Shown here: positions 35,190-47,057 of the stretch, one piece after another
Position numbering within the stretch: position 1 is the first letter of the stretch
Layout: every line of letters starts with the position of its first letter
NCBI RefSeq assembly: GCF_010093535.1
Contig: NW_022985165.1
Location: 288,650 to 352,649 of the forward strand
Reading direction: 5' to 3'
From: Lindgomyces ingoldianus
Lineage: Eukaryota; Ascomycota; Dothideomycetes; Pleosporales; Lindgomycetaceae
DNA: 64,000 bases
Program-made: the position numbers and the translations under genes
Notes under the pieces: generated by a model
What the model was told of the DNA's origin: nothing
Databases searched by the model: none
What the model saw: the letters and a program-made list of their open reading frames with translations, nothing else

Positions 35190-36713
35190 ATGGCAGCACA
35201 ACGACAGCCAACTGGGCGCCCCACCACTCCCACCTCGGCACATTCTCATCCAAACCCTACTCCGACTGGTTCGCCCAGGCAAAATGCAGCTGTCGAGCTC
35301 CAGGATAAGCCCATGTTTCAGCCCGAGGACGAAGAGGCAAAGAGGTCACTGCAGCGTGAATCAGAAAGACAAACTTGGTTCCAGAGCAAAGCGAATGAAT
35401 ATCTGAATATCCCCAATGGGTATCTCAAAGTGGCAGTTTTGATAATTCGCTGGCATGAAGGCATAGATGAATTCAAGGAGGGTCATGATCAGGAAGTAAG
35501 TGATTAAGAAATGAATGAAATGTGGGCCTGACTTACATGGCTTTTTTAGATCGCAAGATTGCAAGGGATACTGGAAACAAAATTCAATTATCAATGTGAC
35601 ATTGCTCGGCTAGAGAATTCCAGGAACCCCCAAGTCGATTTGAAATTGGAGATTCTGCAACACATTCGCAAACATGACGGACCCAACAATCTTTTGATCA
35701 TCTACTATACTGGTCATGGACAGGTGATAGTGGATCATGACGAATCTCGATTGGAACTGTCAGCGTGAGTCACACGAAGGAGACCTTTAGCGACTTGACT
35801 TGGGAAAGTCTGAAACTAACAATGTCATAGAACACATAATGCCGAGCAAAGAAAGGGTGCCTACATTCCAACAGCATTCTGGGACAAGGCTGAGGCTCCG
35901 CTCAAGGAGGACGCTGTCGGTGATGTGCTTTCGATCCTGGACTGCTGCTTTGCCAGTAGCGCTGCGCTTAAGAATAGAGCTGAAGAGTTCAGAACCTACC
36001 AGCTGTTAGCTGCTTCTGCCGTAGAAAGCCCAACGAATGAACCTGGAAAGAATTCATTCACCACCGCATTGATCGACTCATTGGAAGAGTTACTAGACGA
36101 GTATAAGAAGGAATGCTTTCCAGTGACAAAGCTAGTGGAAAAGATAAATATGAAAAGAACGAGGTCGCCTGCCTTAATCTGGGACCGTCTTCGCCGGTAC
36201 AAACGCAACGTCAACCTAGCTCCTTTAGATCCTAAGCCAACGCAAGAAAGGGAAAGATCATTCCAGGGTGGCGACCCCGAGCGATCCTCTCTATCGCTCC
36301 GGCTCTCTCTCACAGCGAACGACCTGACTAAAAAGCAGATCGAAAGTCTTGCTGAACATCTTCCCCACGCTTGCAGAAAATCGAAAGTCCCTATTCGCCA
36401 AATTGATTGGGTCAAGATGGAGACTACGAGACGACCTTCCCGTAGCTTTCGTGGTGTTGTGGCGGCTATCAGTGCTGGGTACAGGTTTCAGCGTATGAGC
36501 GGTATGGGCAACATTGGGAAAGAGCAGCCAGATGGTTCATTGATGTCACCGGTGTCACTGAGGAGAAAGCGTGAACGGGGAAGCGGATCCTCACTAAGCC
36601 GCTCAAAACGACATGCATCGAGCTCAGATGGGACCCTTCTTTCAACTCCCCCAACTCCTATCTCACCAAGGAGTAGTGGCACTGTGGGTGATGGGCGATC
36701 TTCATCCGAATGA
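35190..36713 (+). CDS. Caspase-like cysteine peptidase (family C14) with C-terminal extension
   Basis: Three exons, 35190-35495, 35550-35764 and 35831-36713; 467 residues. Residues 1-60 are polar and disordered. The p20-like domain runs from about residue 85 (LKVAVLIIRWHEGIDEF) through LLIIYYTGHG with catalytic His158, to VLSILDCCFAS with Cys212/Cys213 (the second is the expected nucleophile). The next part (YQLLAASAVESPTNEPGKNSF) matches the substrate-pocket segment of fungal C14 proteins. It lacks the Pro-rich/zinc-finger prodomain of classical metacaspases and ends in a basic, Ser-rich tail. Such caspase-like domains occur in fungal cell-death and NLR-associated proteins; a death-related role here is inference. 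Confidence 0.8.
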
Positions 36714-37027
36714 AGTTGCCTGAATGGGAGGCAGCTAGCCGGGAATTTAGACGCGGCGAGAGGTCTGGGGGGCTTGTGTAAATACGTGTAAAGGGAGGGA
36801 TACATTGCGTTCACTAGAAATCCATAGCAGCTAGAATTTGAGTACGGTTGTGAATGTATCCTGAGAGCCTGACTTTCAATCTTGGAGGTGGGTTTATCTC
36901 AGGTGCTCAGCCGACTGTGCAGAGAAGCTCGGATCCCCTGAGGACCCTGCAACTAGGAGGGGACCCCTACTAGCTTCTTTAACGATAAGGCCAGCCAATC
37001 AGGGGCTTAAAAACGCATTCTCTGTCC
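36714..37027. other. Intergenic region
   Basis: Downstream flank of the caspase-like gene, up to the inverted-repeat element. No gene seen. Confidence 0.45.
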
Positions 37028-37313
37028 AGCTGTCTAAGAGACTTTTGTGAACTTTTAGGTAATATAGTTATTACAAACCTCCTCCACCATGCACTAGCTT
37101 AAATAAGGATTATTATAGCTCTACTACTATACCTCTAAACTGTAACGGCACAGGCAAGATACTATTTTATAGCTACAGCTTATCTTTACATTATGTTAAA
37201 TTCTAAGCCTATTTAGATATATAGTAGTAAAGATATTGTAAATCTAATTCTGTTATTCTACTCTTAAAATAGGCTAATTTATAGAGAAAATCACAAAAGT
37301 CCCTTAGACAGCT
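37028..37313. mobile_element. AT-rich MITE-like element with terminal inverted repeats
   Basis: The segment is bounded by 23-bp inverted repeats at 37028-37050 (agctgtctaagagacttttg...) and 37291-37313, with one mismatch between arms. The 240-bp interior is strongly AT-rich and non-coding, in contrast to the flanks. Size and structure fit a miniature inverted-repeat transposable element. No clear target-site duplication could be seen at the edges. It lies about 270 bp upstream of lap1. Confidence 0.65.
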
Positions 37314-37582
37314 AATAAGAGAAACGCTTGCTCCAGTGGTAAGAAACTGCTTGACCCTAGGCTATACTCTGTTTGGAGTAGCACGATGCATGGTGGTTTG
37401 TGCGTTTCTCATCACCCCGGCTGAGCTAGCTGATAAAGGTGGGTACAATCAAGGAGAGACGCTCTTCCTAATTTGGCCTAGCATCTACTTATCGATATGA
37501 TCACCAAGCCAACCCGCCAGCCTCGAACACAGCCAGCCAACGTTCCTCACAGCTTCCCTAGGCAAAAAAAATACTATTGAAA

Positions 37583-38848
37583 ATGAAATCTTCTTTGCTA
37601 CTTTCGCTATGTGCTGCAGCGCTCGCAGGAGCTGTTACCCACCCTAAAGACCCTCAAATCGTCCTACAGGACCAGCAACCAAACGTCGGCATCATTCCGC
37701 AGGATGAGTACCTGATTGAGCTGTCTCCCGGAGAGACACGGTACGTTACCGAAGATCAGAAATGGGAGTTGCGTCGGGTACGTCCATATATATTCGAGCT
37801 CCGGAAGCTCTAATTACCTCCCAAATCAGTCCTTACGGTCGAGCCTGCTGCTAACGTCACCCAGAAAGGCATCAACTTCTTCGACGTTACAGATACTCCC
37901 CATCTAGGCGCACTAAACCGCGGGCTCGGAATTAAAAGCGTCGCCTTCCCTTCCAAAACCGCGCATAATGAGGCTGTTGCGCCGATGCTCAAGAAGCTTC
38001 AGAAAAAGAACATGCGGAAACACTTGGAGAAGTTCACTTCCTTCCACACCCGATACTACAAATCGCAATACGGGGCTCAGTCTTCTGCATGGTTACTTGG
38101 CCAAGTCAACAACACGCTGGAAGAGGCTGGGGCCCTGGAACATGGCGCATATGTGAAACCCTTTACCCACCCGTGGGGTCAGAGCTCGATCATCGCCACC
38201 ATACCAGGGAAGAGCAAGAAGACGGTTGTGATTGGTGCACATCAGGACAGCATCAATCTCTTCCTGCCGTCAATACTTGCCGCCCCGGGTGCGGACGATG
38301 ATGGTAGTGGGACTGTTACGATCTTGGAAGCTCTGAGGGTTCTTCTCACGTCCGAGGACATCATCAAGGGCAGGGCAGAAAACACGGTGGAATTCCACTG
38401 GTATTCCGCGGAAGAAGGTGGCTTGCTCGGCTCACAGGCCATTTTCCAGTCATACGAGAGGGATGGCAGGGATGTCAAAGCTATGCTGCAGCAGGACATG
38501 ACAGGTTACGTCCAGAAGACCATTGATGCGGGAGAACCCGAATCTGTCGGAGTCATCACCGACTACGTCGATCCTAACCTGACCGAGTTCATCAAGGAGG
38601 TTATTACGGAGTACTGCGAGATCCCATATATTCTGACCAAGTGTGGATATGCGTGCTCCGATCACGCCAGTGCTTCCAAAGCTGGATACCCGTCTGCGTT
38701 TGTTATTGAGAGTGACTTCAAGTATTCCGACAACAAGATCCATACTACAGAGGACAAAATTGAGTATCTTAGTTTCGACCACATGCTGCAGCATGCTCGG
38801 TTGACCTTGGGATTAGCTTACGAACTAGCATTCGCGAAGTTCAAGTAG
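37583..38848 (+). CDS. lap1: Secreted leucine aminopeptidase 1 (peptidase family M28)
   Basis: Two exons, 37583-37777 and 37865-38848, with an 87-nt phase-0 intron; 392 residues. It starts with the signal peptide [18 protein letters not shown] and an N-terminal propeptide (residues about 20-90, ending [12 protein letters not shown]). The co-catalytic zinc site of M28 aminopeptidases is present in order: VVIGAHQDS (His), GADDDGSG (Asp), [11 protein letters not shown] (catalytic and ligand Glu), QQDMTGY (Asp) and [10 protein letters not shown] (His). The pair [12 protein letters not shown] carries the disulphide Cys residues. It removes N-terminal residues from peptides outside the cell. The first ATG with a good signal peptide is 37583. 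Confidence 0.94.
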
Positions 38849-39432
38849 GCAGAAGCATGCAGAGTTGAATGAAAGTTTTTTTTGGCTTGGGTCGGACTGG
38901 AGTTAGATCGGGCAGGATATATACGAGATGTATGGTATATAGGATACGCGCGTTTGATGGAACCTTGTTGAATGAGCCTGCATCGGACGCATTGTGTAGC
39001 AATATAAGTCACAAGCAATCGCTGCGAACATCCATCGTCGTTAAGCTGTTCTCAGGGCTAGGACCTCCTCCACGACGACACTGCCTTCACCTGCAGCATC
39101 TCATGATATGACGCTCAGCTTGCTCTTCTGTAATTTCAACAACACGAGATGGCAGGGCAAATATCGCGAACGGCCGAAGTATGACTCTCACTGTATTATA
39201 TCATTGTGCACATGTTGCGCCTGTGATTGGCTGGAAGCTCAAAGGTGATGACTGGCTCATTGCTATCGCCATTTTATCAGTGCTCCTTCATCCATCAACA
39301 AACTCAACAATCAGGTGCACTTGTTCTCCCCTCTTGATTCTGTTTGATTCTATTTGCATAGTATCACGAGTAAACAGCACTTGCTGAATAGGACCTCTCT
39401 CTTCTCATCCTTCCAGTCCTTCATCCCTGGAC
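38849..39432. other. Intergenic region
   Basis: 580 bp between lap1 and the R3H-family gene: lap1 3' UTR and the next promoter. No gene seen. Confidence 0.5.
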
Positions 39433-40552
39433 ATGGCTATCCACCCCGCCCTGAGCGGGGCTCTGCAGAGTTCCCAGCCCGCTTCTAATCCACAGCCCAT
39501 CGACATCGAAGTCTGGACCGAGCAAGCGACGGCTGCTCTGAGCTCTGTGACCATCTCGTCCCCGGGCGAGGTCCAAGGGGCGACCGTCTCGCTTCAGATT
39601 CCCCTTGATGAGCGTCCTGCCCCGCGTCCAACCTCCGTGACCACAGCCACGAAAGAGGGCGTAAGCTCGAGCTACTATCGCCGCAAGGAGCCGGTGCGAC
39701 GGGACAGCTTGAAGAGGCGTGAAGCTTTGTTGAGAGGTAAGGAGGGCAGCAGGCGCAGGCAGAGGTGGGAGAATGGTATGTGATCCCGGCGTTATCTTTA
39801 ACCGTCATCTGCGATCGCAGTACTGACGCATCGAGAGTGTAATATTTCGCCTTCGTTGACAGTTTTGTCCTGCAGATCGCCTCCTCAGCAACCCCTACGT
39901 TGAGCCCCCTTCGCCGAAGGACTGGGAGATCCACCCCACGCATCCCGTGCACCATGTCCCTTATTACCTCGCTCCCCTCTGGGACGCCGGTCTCGCTGCC
40001 CGCAACCTTGAACGCAAGACCGCCGCAGCCGCCAAAGCCAAGTCCGCGGCCCATCCGGTCGCCACCAACCCGACTACTCCAGGCGTCGTCCCTCGAGAGC
40101 TCCGTGAGAAGCTCAAGCGCTCCCGCGGCGCCAAAGGCCTGCTAATGGATCTCGAATCCGAAGTCCGAGCCTTCGTATCGCGCTGGGAGGAGAATGAACG
40201 GAAGGCCAAAGACGAGGGATTGCCTGTTGATCCAGATTCTTCGGACGATGAGATTGTCTTCGTGGGACGGAATGGCCAGATGAACGATCAGAGGTCGCCG
40301 AGGTCGAGTGACGAGGCCAGACGCGAGATAATGCTCTTTGACACACCAGAAGGTGACCAAGGAGGTAGCTTTGGTAGGTGGTTGGTACATCACATTGGGA
40401 TGTACTACGGACTCCACACGTGGTCTGTTACAGTGGGTAATCCGGCGAGGCGTGAAGCATACATTGGGCTCAAGGACACGAAGATGAGGTCCGGTCGCCG
40501 TCGTTCGAGCATCTGCAGTCCGATGCCGATGCCGCTTTGGGTTATGGTTTAA
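39433..40552 (+). CDS. R3H-associated N-terminal domain protein, putative nucleic-acid binder
   Basis: Two exons, 39433-39775 and 39876-40552, with a 100-nt phase-1 intron; 339 residues. The R3H-associated N-terminal region shows SSYYRRKEPVRRDSLKRREA, RRRQRWENDRLLSNPYVEPP and DWEIHPTHPVHHVPYYLAPLWD. The C-terminal R3H-like segment reads RWLVHHIGMYYGLHTWSV followed by TVGNPARREAYIG; R3H domains bind single-stranded nucleic acid. An Ala/Lys-rich linker and an acidic patch (DPDSSDDEIVFVG) lie between. The molecular role in fungi is not established. Confidence 0.85.
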
Positions 40553-40972
40553 GTTCTGACCTTCCCGGGACTCGCTAGGAGTGTGGTTTTAGTTTTCGAG
40601 CTGAAACCTACTATTTTCGAGTAAAGAGGGAGAGGTTTGTGCTTGGTGGTACTGCTTTGACTATTTATGTGTTTTGATACATGTGCGCAAATGGACAGTA
40701 TTCGTATATTCACAAGTCTTTCCCTACTGGCATCTGCATCTCCATGGCTAGACTAGCATAGGAAATGGCAATATACATGATTTGCGTTCAAATATTCATT
40801 CTGCTCCAACAGCAGACGAGTCTCAATTATGCCACCAAGCTCTTTTTTCTCTAGAGAAGACCTAGCATACACAGGCACAGAATCCCAAAATGAGCTAAGG
40901 TCCAGAAATCAACAACACAGTCTCCCTACCATTTGTACCTCTATACATCCCTCCACCTTGACTTCCAACCTT
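40553..40972. other. Convergent intergenic region
   Basis: 420 bp between converging stop codons; presumed 3' UTRs. No gene seen. Confidence 0.5.
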
Positions 40973-43900
40973 CTACGCCAACATCCTCGTAAATTCACTC
41001 CCCTCCCTCAACATATCACTAGCCCGCCCACTCTTAACCACTTTCCCCTTTCCCAAAACAACACAAAAGTCCGCATTCTTAACCGCCTCAATCCGATGCG
41101 CAATCGTGATCACTGTACTTTCCCTCATCTCCTCTCTCAAAATCCCTTGAATCTTCTGTGCCGTTTCAAAATCAATACTCGCTGTCGCCTCATCCATAAT
41201 CAAGACAGGAGAGCGCCGTAGCATGGCTCGCGCGAGACCAACTAGCTGTCGTTGACCTTGGGACAAGCCTTTTCCACCTCCTTCAACGTTCGTGGACAGC
41301 GTCCACGAGTGGTTGCCCGCGATCTTGTGGAGCACGGATTCGCACGCGGCATCGGAGTATTCGTCAAGCGGGTCGAGGTTCTTGCGCATGCTGCCAGGGA
41401 AGAGCACAGGTTCCTGCGCTAGAAACGTTACGCGGCTACGTAGAGCTTGGCGGTTTACTGTTGCAATATCTACACCGTCGATGAGGATTCTGCCGGATTC
41501 CGCGACAATGGTGGCAAGCAGCGAGAGCGCAAGCGTAGATTTCCCGGACCCGGTGCGTCCGATCACAGCCGTGTTGCTGCCAGCGGGGATGCGCAGGGAG
41601 ATGTTTTGCAGCGCTGGGTCGTGGGTAGGAGCGTATCGGACTGTGACGTCTTCGAAGACGATATCGCCTGTGAACGATGGCCACCAGGCTGGTGGGTCAA
41701 CGACACCAGGGGTTTCGGTTTCGAGGTCGAGGAGTTCGACGACTCGCTCTACGGACGTGAAATCCATTTCGAGTACACCATAGACTCGACACATAGTGTC
41801 TGTGTACTGGACGAATCGCGAAGCAGTGATGAGCACGAAGGCGGTCAGGCCTGGGGATATGTCCATGTAGACTGCGATCAGTGTCATCACGAGTGTCGAG
41901 CTAGCAGACATGGCACCGAAGCGATATGTGAGCCAGGCTTGCAGTGACCAGTAGAAGTGATCATTTTTCTGAAAATTGTCGACGACTTTTATGACGTTGG
42001 CTTGGAAGCGGGTTTGCGCGCAGAAGGCACGGACGGTTGTCAGACCTTCGACCAAGGCGCCGAAATTGGACATCAGCGGGCTCAGCGAGACCATTTCGAG
42101 ACGCCGCAGGCTTTGTGACGTTGGAAGGAAGTGGTAGAATGTGTAGACGAAGCCCATCATTAGTAATGTTCCAAAAGCTAGGAATGCTGGCGTAGCGGAT
42201 AGGATGACGATTACACATGAAGCCCATCCGATTATGTGCCACGCGAAAATGGTGAACATTGTACTCAACCCTCCGTCGATGGTGTTCATGTCCGATGTCA
42301 GCCTATTCATCAACCGGCCAACAGGGGTCGTATCATAGTAGCGGAAAGTTGCGTGAGCAACACGCCCAATAGCCTCTTTAAAGATTGATTTAGCAGCATG
42401 GTACCCAACTCCAAACATGATGAGGTTAGTCCACCAGAGCAGAATTGCGGTGCCCACAGCAAACATGAAGAAACCTAACAGCCAAGGGTGGACATTATCA
42501 GCCGGGGGGGGAAGAAAGTCGAATATGCCTTTGGTGTTGCCATTGTCGTAACCCTCGCCCCAGGCTTTGATGAACCAGGTCTGGAGGACGTCGAGGAAGC
42601 GAAAGAATGCCATGACAAAGATCGAGATGAACCACCATCGGAGAGTACCGGCTTTTATGTACCGCCAGTAGACTCGGAGCTTGACACCTCCTTCTGCTCG
42701 GTGCTCATCTTCAATGAACTTATCTGGAATTGCTGCAGCTTGTTCTTCCTCCTGTTTCCTCACCTCTTCGGGGTCGATTGATTCGTTGGTGTGCACTTTC
42801 TTAAGACCGTTGCTATCCCCTTCGGCCGGCTCATGGATCGTCGCTCTCCCGTTGTCTAGTTCCACCCACTGCTTTGCAAGCCCATGACATAGCTCGGTAC
42901 GATGCGTAACAAGTACGACAGTTCTTCCTTCTACTAGTGGTCCGGTAAAGAGCTTGTGGACAATATATTCTGCGGTCTGGTGATCAAGAGCCGACAAAGG
43001 ATCGTCAAGGAAAAGTACCATGGCGTTGCTATAAACAGCCCGTGCCAAGGCTACTCGCGCTTTCTGGCCACCAGATAGCCCAATACCATTTTCGCCTATA
43101 TTGGAGAGGTCTCCATGTTTGAAATTCGCCATATCGGGGACCAAGGCACAAGCGTCAAGTACTTGCTTGTATCGTACCTCCTCGTAGGGGTAAGAGAACA
43201 AGATGTTGTCACGAATGCTCATGCTCTGGAGCCACGGAGTTTGAGCACAGTATCCGATCAATTCGTCAGGACGGATGAGCTCCCCTTTAGTCTTATCCAT
43301 CTCTCCGAGGAAAGCCTGTAGCAAGGCAGTTTTACCAGCAGCAACTTCCCCGTAGATAACCGTCAATCCGCTTGGAAAAGACAGCGTGATGTTCTCGAGA
43401 ACATTTTTCGGGACGCCGGGCCAAGCGAAAGAGGCTTTCTCTAGATGAAGATTTTCGGTGCCCGCTGGGACTACCTCAGTTTGTTCCTTATCTGGTTCAT
43501 TCATGAAATCTTCGATTCTACCCATCGCAACATATGCATTGAGCATTACAGTGATGAGTTGCGGCAGAGCCCGCAAATAGGATTCCAGCAAGTTGAAAAG
43601 ATCGATGGCCGGGAAGATGAGATCTACGTGCAGTTGCTTTCCAGCAAGCTCGGTGAATGCATAAAACGCAACAGCAGGAAATAGAACAGCGCCAAACCGG
43701 ATTATAAAAGCAAGGGTTGTCGAGAAGAATATTTGGATGATTCGAAAATTGAGTTCTGTTTGTCGGGCTTCCAGAATGCCCTTCAGCCATGATTCTTGCC
43801 AACCATACCAGCGGAGATGGCGAATAGATTCGATGAATTGGGTGGTTCTTTGAAGCTTCGTGTCGGTTGCAGTCCTGCGTTTCTTCTCGAAGTAAACCTG

Positions 43901-45694
43901 ATACCGCGCAATTACAATGTTGAGGGTTTGAGTAACAACGAGTGCAAGTACACCTAGCAGACACGCCCAGCCGAGCATTCTCCAGATGAGGAGAGTAGCA
44001 AGTATTGCTCCACCCGGCTTAGTAATAATATCTGGAAAGTCCCAAAATCTCTGCGAAACTTCGTAGACATCGTTCCTGGAAAGGAATATTTTAGTTCGAT
44101 TTTAAATGTTGGAAACTGGTAAGACATACCGCATTAAATTAAGAATTTTCCCCATCGATGCGCCTTCTTTTGTTTCTTCTGATTGTGTCTTCGGTTTCTT
44201 CGAGAACGGTAAACGTATGAGCCCGTACACCTTCAGAGCAAAAGCGCGAGGGAAGCTCTGCCATCCTTTGCTTTGCTTTACGGACCCGTTAGCGTTTATG
44301 TCCCCATTAGAATCTCCGTTAGCATCTCCGTTAGCATCTTCGTTGGAGTTCCCGTTCATAGTTCCATTGGAGGGATCCTTGCTCTTTGGATTCTGTTTAG
44401 CACCAAGAATTTTTCTATTCAAGGTTTTCTCGTAGAGCATTGTAATCATCTCCCCCCTGGATCGTTCGTATGCTCTCCTACTATACCAAAGCTTAAATAC
44501 TCCACACTGGGTTGAAGTGAGACGAAGGGTTAGAGAGATGCATGCATATGTGATTGTAGCACTGCGGGGGGATTCAGGGTCCTTCATTGATGCAAGGAGA
44601 CGTTGAAGTAATACCGGTGTTAACAGGGCTGATATTTATTAGCATAATTTCCCAGTCAGCAAAATAAGTGTTACTTACTTGCGGATAGTTCAATCAGCGC
44701 TAGCGACGTCGAGCGTATCAGATCTATTCCGTTGGCTTGAAGAAGACGGTTGGTGACTGAACCTCGAAGTTCCCGAAAGGCGTTGTGAAGCCTTCCATGC
44801 TTATAGTCATATCCAAGATCCCATACATCTTCGTCATCAAGCTTCCTCTTAACCCCGTTATGGATCAGCGGAACCATCCAGGAAACACTCATATACTGCC
44901 AAGGTGTCAAGTTATCTTCAGGAGTTCGCAGCTTCGATGTTGGGGTGCTATATGGCGGACTGATTTCATCATGTGACAAGATTGGGTCTCGCAGAGGCAT
45001 ATTCAGAATGATGAACACACCGCAAAGAGCTGCAACTGGTGCCAGGATCAGTGGAATGTCCTCGGCGGTGAGAGACTTATTGGTATGTGAAAGTACAATC
45101 AACTGTGTTAGCAAGAGTCCAATAAATATTATCAAAAGTGATAATGGAGCGGTCCTCGGACGTTCCACTAGTAGCATAGCAATGATGACACCCTAACAGA
45201 TCCGTTAGAGAGTGAGGATTGAGTCGTAAGACAACGCCACATACCCAAGCGATTGAGGGATAAACGGCTATGAGCTGCTGAGTCGGGAGGAAAATAGTGA
45301 TAGCCTGCAATGACAATCCAACCAATGCGACGAAAAGCAGGCCATAAGTTGCACATAACGAGCGCTGAATTGAGACTGGAGGAAGGTCATCCAAGCTCTC
45401 TTTCGTCTCTGTAATGAAAGGTTTGGTCCATTGAGGTCGATAGGTGTCGAATAATCGTAAGATATACGTCAAGAGAACAAGCCCTGCTAAGGAAGCTGGT
45501 ATTGCTGATATCACTGGAAGAAAACATGGTGAGAAGCGAGCCGTTGTGATATCCTATGCAATGTGTTAGCTGCCACATCTGCCTAGCTGTAGCATGAGAT
45601 TAAATACCCAGATTGGGTGGCACTGAGACCCCGAAAGTATCGTTTGAGAACCTCCCCACGAACTTGAGGACAGTGGAATTTGAGTTGACGCCAT
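40973..45694 (-). CDS. ABC transporter, ABCC (MRP) subfamily, full length
   Basis: Five exons: 45694-45608, 45553-45245, 45192-44679, 44628-44130 and 44075-40973; 1,503 residues. It starts with a hydrophobic TMD0-like region, then TMD1, NBD1, TMD2 and NBD2. NBD1 (Walker A near residue 710) has GEVAAGKT, LSGGQKARVALARA and VLFLDDPLSALD, with Asp in place of the catalytic Glu, as usual in ABCC NBD1. NBD2 (near residue 1310) has GRTGSGKST, LSQGQRQLVGLARAM, VLIMDEATASID and TIAHR. It is an ATP-driven exporter of organic anions, conjugates or drugs at the plasma or vacuolar membrane. A cytosolic loop of TMD1 carries an insert of NGD/NGN repeats (GDANGDSNGDINANG). Substrates cannot be read from sequence. 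Confidence 0.92.
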
Positions 45695-47057
45695 GAAGTG
45701 GCTTCGCGATCGAGAGTGGCGTCCAATCAAGTTATTTTGACAGCACTTCTTTCCACCAGAACCCCAAGCGCTGGACTTCTTGTTCAGAACTAACGATCAT
45801 TAAGAAGCGCAAAATCGGGTTCTTGTAAGTATCAGCCCTCAACGAGCAGAATGTGACTGCCTGGGCTGTGCCAGTGTCGGTGTGTTTCCGGGTGGGAACT
45901 GCCGGGGAACTGCGCCAAGCCCTTTTGGTAGCGACCCGTAGATGCAAAACCCACGTCCTTGCAACACATAGACAATATATACAAACATCATGTCGATTGT
46001 ATCTCCACGCCCACCATCTCTTCTTGTTCAGGATTATTCCCTTCTCTCTTTTGCTTTCCCTATTCCCATCAAGTTTTCTGTACCATGTCGCCCACCTAGA
46101 AGCGAATCTGAGAATGCGTATCACTCAAAACATGGGCCTCAACAAGGAGTCAACTCAGGCCATGATTTCGTCCAAAGAGATGCAAATCCGTATTCTCGGA
46201 ATCGAGGCATGAGCCTTGCTTAAGATCCCCCCTTTTCCTTTTATAAGGAACCAAGTCGTGAGGCTCATTGAAAATTGCTAGAATATTTGCACAGCAATCA
46301 TGAATATACCCACCGGACGAATAAAATCTCCTAGGCTTTGGGACCCAGTCCTCTTCTCTTCACACTGCGCGGCGCGAATCTGCACGCTGCGTCACACTTC
46401 ATATGAAACTGGGAATCCATGTCATGAATGAAGGGCGCTTCTCGCATCCGCGTGATCAAATTGTTCTTATGCTCTAGTCTATTCACGATAGCCTGTGAAA
46501 TAAGTAACTTAGCTGATTCCATACCATCTATCATCTAAGTTGCAAGTGGTCGCCGAAGAAGTTCAGTGTCGGTAGACTCCTCAAGACCGTGTCTATATTT
46601 CAGTGGTTTTAGTGACAGTTATGCTTCGCCCCCAAATTCTGCTCGGGGGTTGAAAACGCATGAATGTGCTATGCAGTCTTTACTAAGAAAAGAAACCCGA
46701 ATGGTTTGCGTTGACGACCGAGTTTCTGATTTCCATCATCAGCCAGTCAGGTTCTTCACTCTCAGGGCGCTAACTATTTCGCGCGTTTGACATTGCTCAA
46801 TTTGTGAGATTAAATGGGGCTAAGCTGGTTGATAAAGAGGGTGAGCGGACTGTTGCGTGCGGCGTAGGACCTCCCCCTGCAGCACCGCCTTATGTTCCTC
46901 AGCCTCACTTGGCACACCCATCTAGCATTTAAATAAAAGCACTATTCCATAATAGTAGGATTTTCTATCGCGCTATGGGCCATTGTGGATTTTTTTATCA
47001 TGATTGAGCACATTTATATCAAGAACGGTAGTCGAGTCTTGAGGACAATTCGACAAT
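45695..47057. other. Intergenic region between divergent genes
   Basis: 1.36 kb between the ABC transporter start (-) and the first T5orf172 gene (+). It must hold both promoters. A 77-codon plus-strand frame from ATG 45990 has no known motif and is not claimed. An A/T-rich TATA-like stretch lies near 46929. Confidence 0.45.

Noticed and set aside
37321..37390. Possible tRNA-like sequence (gctccagtggtaag...)
   Set aside because: No complementary acceptor stem or T-loop consensus could be found nearby.
45990..46223. 77-codon plus-strand frame starting at a fair ATG
   Set aside because: No recognisable motif or conservation cue; lies within a divergent promoter interval.
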